Source: Candidatus Avimicrobium faecavium (GTDB lineage: Bacteria; Bacillota; Clostridia; Oscillospirales; Ruminococcaceae). Taken from it: a stretch of DNA of 5,599 nt. Shown here one piece after another: positions 3,775 to 5,599 of this stretch. Below the pieces are notes generated by a model. It made no database searches, was not told the origin of the DNA, and worked only from the letters and a program-made list of their open reading frames with translations. Both the position numbers and the translations under genes were made by a program. The stretch is from the NCBI GenBank assembly GCA_904419105.1, contig CAJFQR010000087.1, positions 1 through 5,599 of the forward strand, written 5' to 3'. Each line of letters begins with the position of its first letter. The first letter of the stretch is position 1.

Positions 3775-5599
3775 ATGACCAATTTTAAGCCAAACCAAAA
3801 GGCCAACACCAACCTCAAACCCAAGATAAAGTCCGCCCTGCGGCAGCTGGGCGGCAGCGCCACCCGCAAGGACATCGGCAAGGCGATGCATCTGCGCCGG
3901 GAGGACCGGCCGGAGTTCGACCGCATCATCGCCGGCATGCTCGCCAAAGGGGAGCTGCGGGAACAGGAGGAGCGCCTCACCCTGACCGGGCCGGCGGACC
4001 AGCAGGTCCGGGCCACCATCGTCAAGGTCAACCCCACCTTCGGTTTTGCCCACCCGGACGAGGCGGAGGAGGATGTGTTCATCGCCGGCCGCCGGATGAT
4101 GGGCGCCATGCCCGGCGATGTGGTGCTGCTGCGCCTGCGAAAGGACCGGGACGGCCGCACCGAAGGGGAAGTGGTGCGCATCCTCGAGGAGGCGGACTTC
4201 ATCTTCACCGGCGTGGTACAGCGCAACGGCAACTTCCTCGACGTCATGCCGGACAAGGGGGCCCGCTTTGCCATCGGCGTCTCCAAGAGCGAGGGTCTCA
4301 AGCCCCAGGAGGGCCACAAGGTCCGCTGCCAGCTGATCCGCGGCGGCCTGAGCCACTTTGACCACAAGGCCAGGATCCTGGATGACTTCGGCAGCGCCGA
4401 GCTGGCCAAAAACTGTACCGCCGCCATTATTGCCGCCTCCGGCGCCCCGGTGGAGTTCTCCCCCGAGTGCCTGGCCGAGGCAGCCGCCATCGACCGGGTC
4501 GGCATCCACGAGAAGGAGAAGGCCCAGCGGCTGGACCTGCGGGACCGGATCATCTTCACCATCGACTCGGCGGACACCAAGGACATCGACGACGCCATCT
4601 CCCTGACCCGCACCGAGACCGGCTATGAGCTCGGCGTCCACATCGCCGATGTGAGCTACTATGTCACCGAGGGAAGCGCCATCGACCGGGACGCCTATGA
4701 GCGCGGCACCTCCATATACTACGCCAGCTCGGTGATCCCGATGCTGCCCAAGGAGCTCTCCAACGGCATCTGCTCCCTCAACGAGGGGGAGGACCGCCTG
4801 GCCTTTTCGGCACTGATGCAGCTGGACCACGAGGGCAGCCTGGTCTCCTACCGCTTTGAAAAGACACTGATCCGTTCGGCAGTCAAGGGCGTGTACAGCG
4901 AGATCAACGCCCTCTTTGACGGCAGCGCCGACGAGGCCATCCGCAAAAAGTACGACCGGGTGCTGCCCACACTGATGGAGATGCGCCCTCTCTATGAAAA
5001 GCTCATCCGCAACCGGGACGCCAGAGGCGGCCTGGACCTGGAGAGCAGCGAGTCGAAGATCGTCCTCGACCAGAACGGTGTGGCGGTGGATATCCTGCCC
5101 CGGCACAGCGGTCTCAGCGAAAATATGATTGAGGAGTTTATGCTGCTGGCCAATACCGCCGCGGCCTCCTTCGGCATCGAGCACGAGCTGCCCTTCCTCT
5201 TCCGTGTCCACGACAAGCCCCCGGCGGACAAGGTGGAGATCTTTGAGCAGAGCATGTCGGAGATCGGCTTTGACATCTCCGAGCTGAAAAAGGGCGTCAC
5301 CCAGATGGCCCTGCAGCACATCCTGCACAAGGCCCGGGGCACCAAGTACGAGCTTATCGTCAACAACAGCATCCTGCGGGTGATGGCCAAGGCCCTCTAC
5401 TCCTCCCAGAACATCGGCCACTTCGGTCTGGTCATCGACAAGTACTCCCACTTCACCTCGCCGATCCGCCGGTATCCCGACCTGCTGATCCACCGTATCA
5501 TGACCGCCTACCTCACCGGGATGCGCCGGGAGAACATCGAGAAGCGCTTCCGGGACTTCGTCGTCGAGGCGGCGGACAGGACCAGCCAGCAGGAGATCC
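3775..5599 (+). CDS. rnr: Ribonuclease R (RNB-family 3'-5' exoribonuclease), 3' end outside window
   Basis: RNase R is a processive, hydrolytic 3'-5' exoribonuclease of the cytoplasm. It degrades structured RNA, takes part in rRNA and mRNA turnover, and works with the SmpB-tmRNA pathway. The frame is open from ATG 3775 to the window end (608 codons, no stop). A lysine-rich start leads to a winged-helix segment (about residues 20-72), the first cold-shock domain (about 77-137, with FGFAHP and DVFIAG), the second cold-shock domain (about 141-205), and the RNB catalytic domain from about 258. In the motif IDSADTKDIDDAIS, Asp264, Asp270, Asp272 and Asp273 match the four metal-binding acids of E. 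coli RNase II (201, 207, 209, 210). HIADVSYYV, NGICSLN.GEDR and FTSPIRRYPDLL (560-571) are also family signatures. Firmicutes homologues are about 700-780 residues, so the RNB end, the S1 domain and the basic tail are missing. smpB is the expected next gene. No frameshift or missing catalytic residue is seen. Confidence -1.
   Translation, partial: MTNFKPNQKANTNLKPKIKSALRQLGGSATRKDIGKAMHLRREDRPEFDRIIAGMLAKGELREQEERLTLTGPADQQVRATIVKVNPTFGFAHPDEAEEDVFIAGRRMMGAMPGDVVLLRLRKDRDGRTEGEVVRILEEADFIFTGVVQRNGNFLDVMPDKGARFAIGVSKSEGLKPQEGHKVRCQLIRGGLSHFDHKARILDDFGSAELAKNCTAAIIAASGAPVEFSPECLAEAAAIDRVGIHEKEKAQRLDLRDRIIFTIDSADTKDIDDAISLTRTETGYELGVHIADVSYYVTEGSAIDRDAYERGTSIYYASSVIPMLPKELSNGICSLNEGEDRLAFSALMQLDHEGSLVSYRFEKTLIRSAVKGVYSEINALFDGSADEAIRKKYDRVLPTLMEMRPLYEKLIRNRDARGGLDLESSESKIVLDQNGVAVDILPRHSGLSENMIEEFMLLANTAAASFGIEHELPFLFRVHDKPPADKVEIFEQSMSEIGFDISELKKGVTQMALQHILHKARGTKYELIVNNSILRVMAKALYSSQNIGHFGLVIDKYSHFTSPIRRYPDLLIHRIMTAYLTGMRRENIEKRFRDFVVEAADRTSQQEI

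Noticed and set aside
3624..4613. 329-codon minus-strand frame spanning the secG terminator, the rnr promoter and the rnr start
   Set aside because: It is Ser/Arg-rich, out of frame with recognisable protein, and would have to cross the terminator and promoter elements; no domain is seen.
3763..5493. 576-codon minus-strand open frame opposite rnr
   Set aside because: Same register shadow of the RNase R gene, whose catalytic and domain motifs are intact on the + strand.
1..5599. Search for tRNA/rRNA genes, CRISPR arrays, insertion sequences, attachment sites, defence or toxin-antitoxin genes
   Set aside because: None seen; almost all of the window is accounted for by four housekeeping genes and their control regions.

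Overview
The window looks like a chromosomal housekeeping segment from a GC-rich (roughly 60% by eye) member of the Clostridia, probably Oscillospiraceae/Ruminococcaceae-like. This rests on three things: the divergent, GyrA-box-less type IIA topoisomerase pair typical of that group, the secG-then-rnr gene order of Firmicutes, and strong AAAGGAG/GGAGGA Shine-Dalgarno sites. The genus is an inference I cannot confirm from sequence alone. All four genes lie on the + strand.

Region 1 (1-3144) is a two-gene topoisomerase operon. It holds the C-terminal 292 residues of a ParE/GyrB-like ATPase/TOPRIM subunit (5' end outside the window). After a 25-nt gap with a strong ribosome-binding site comes a complete 745-residue ParC/GyrA-like DNA-cleaving subunit that starts at UUG. 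Together they would form an A2B2 type IIA topoisomerase. The A subunit lacks a GyrA box, so a decatenase/relaxase (topoisomerase IV-like) role is more likely than negative supercoiling.

Region 2 (3145-3356) is a 212-nt gap. It contains a perfect 9-bp GC hairpin without a U-tract, a second imperfect hairpin followed by five Ts (the likely terminator of the topoisomerase operon), then a sigma-A type promoter with an extended -10, a 12-nt AT-rich dyad at the expected start of transcription, and a good RBS for secG.

Region 3 (3357-3656) is secG, the small SecYEG translocon subunit, closed by an 11-bp perfect terminator hairpin. Region 4 (3657-5599) starts with a second promoter of nearly the same design, a 64-nt leader with a poor RBS, and rnr (RNase R), which is cut by the window end after 608 codons. 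In Firmicutes rnr is usually followed by smpB and ssrA (trans-translation); that can be expected, but is not seen, just beyond the window.

I found no mobile element, CRISPR, RNA gene or unknown gene system. The points worth a second look are sequence peculiarities of the topoisomerase pair, the regulatory gaps, and complete avoidance of UUA, CUA and UCA codons, which opens very long antisense reading frames.
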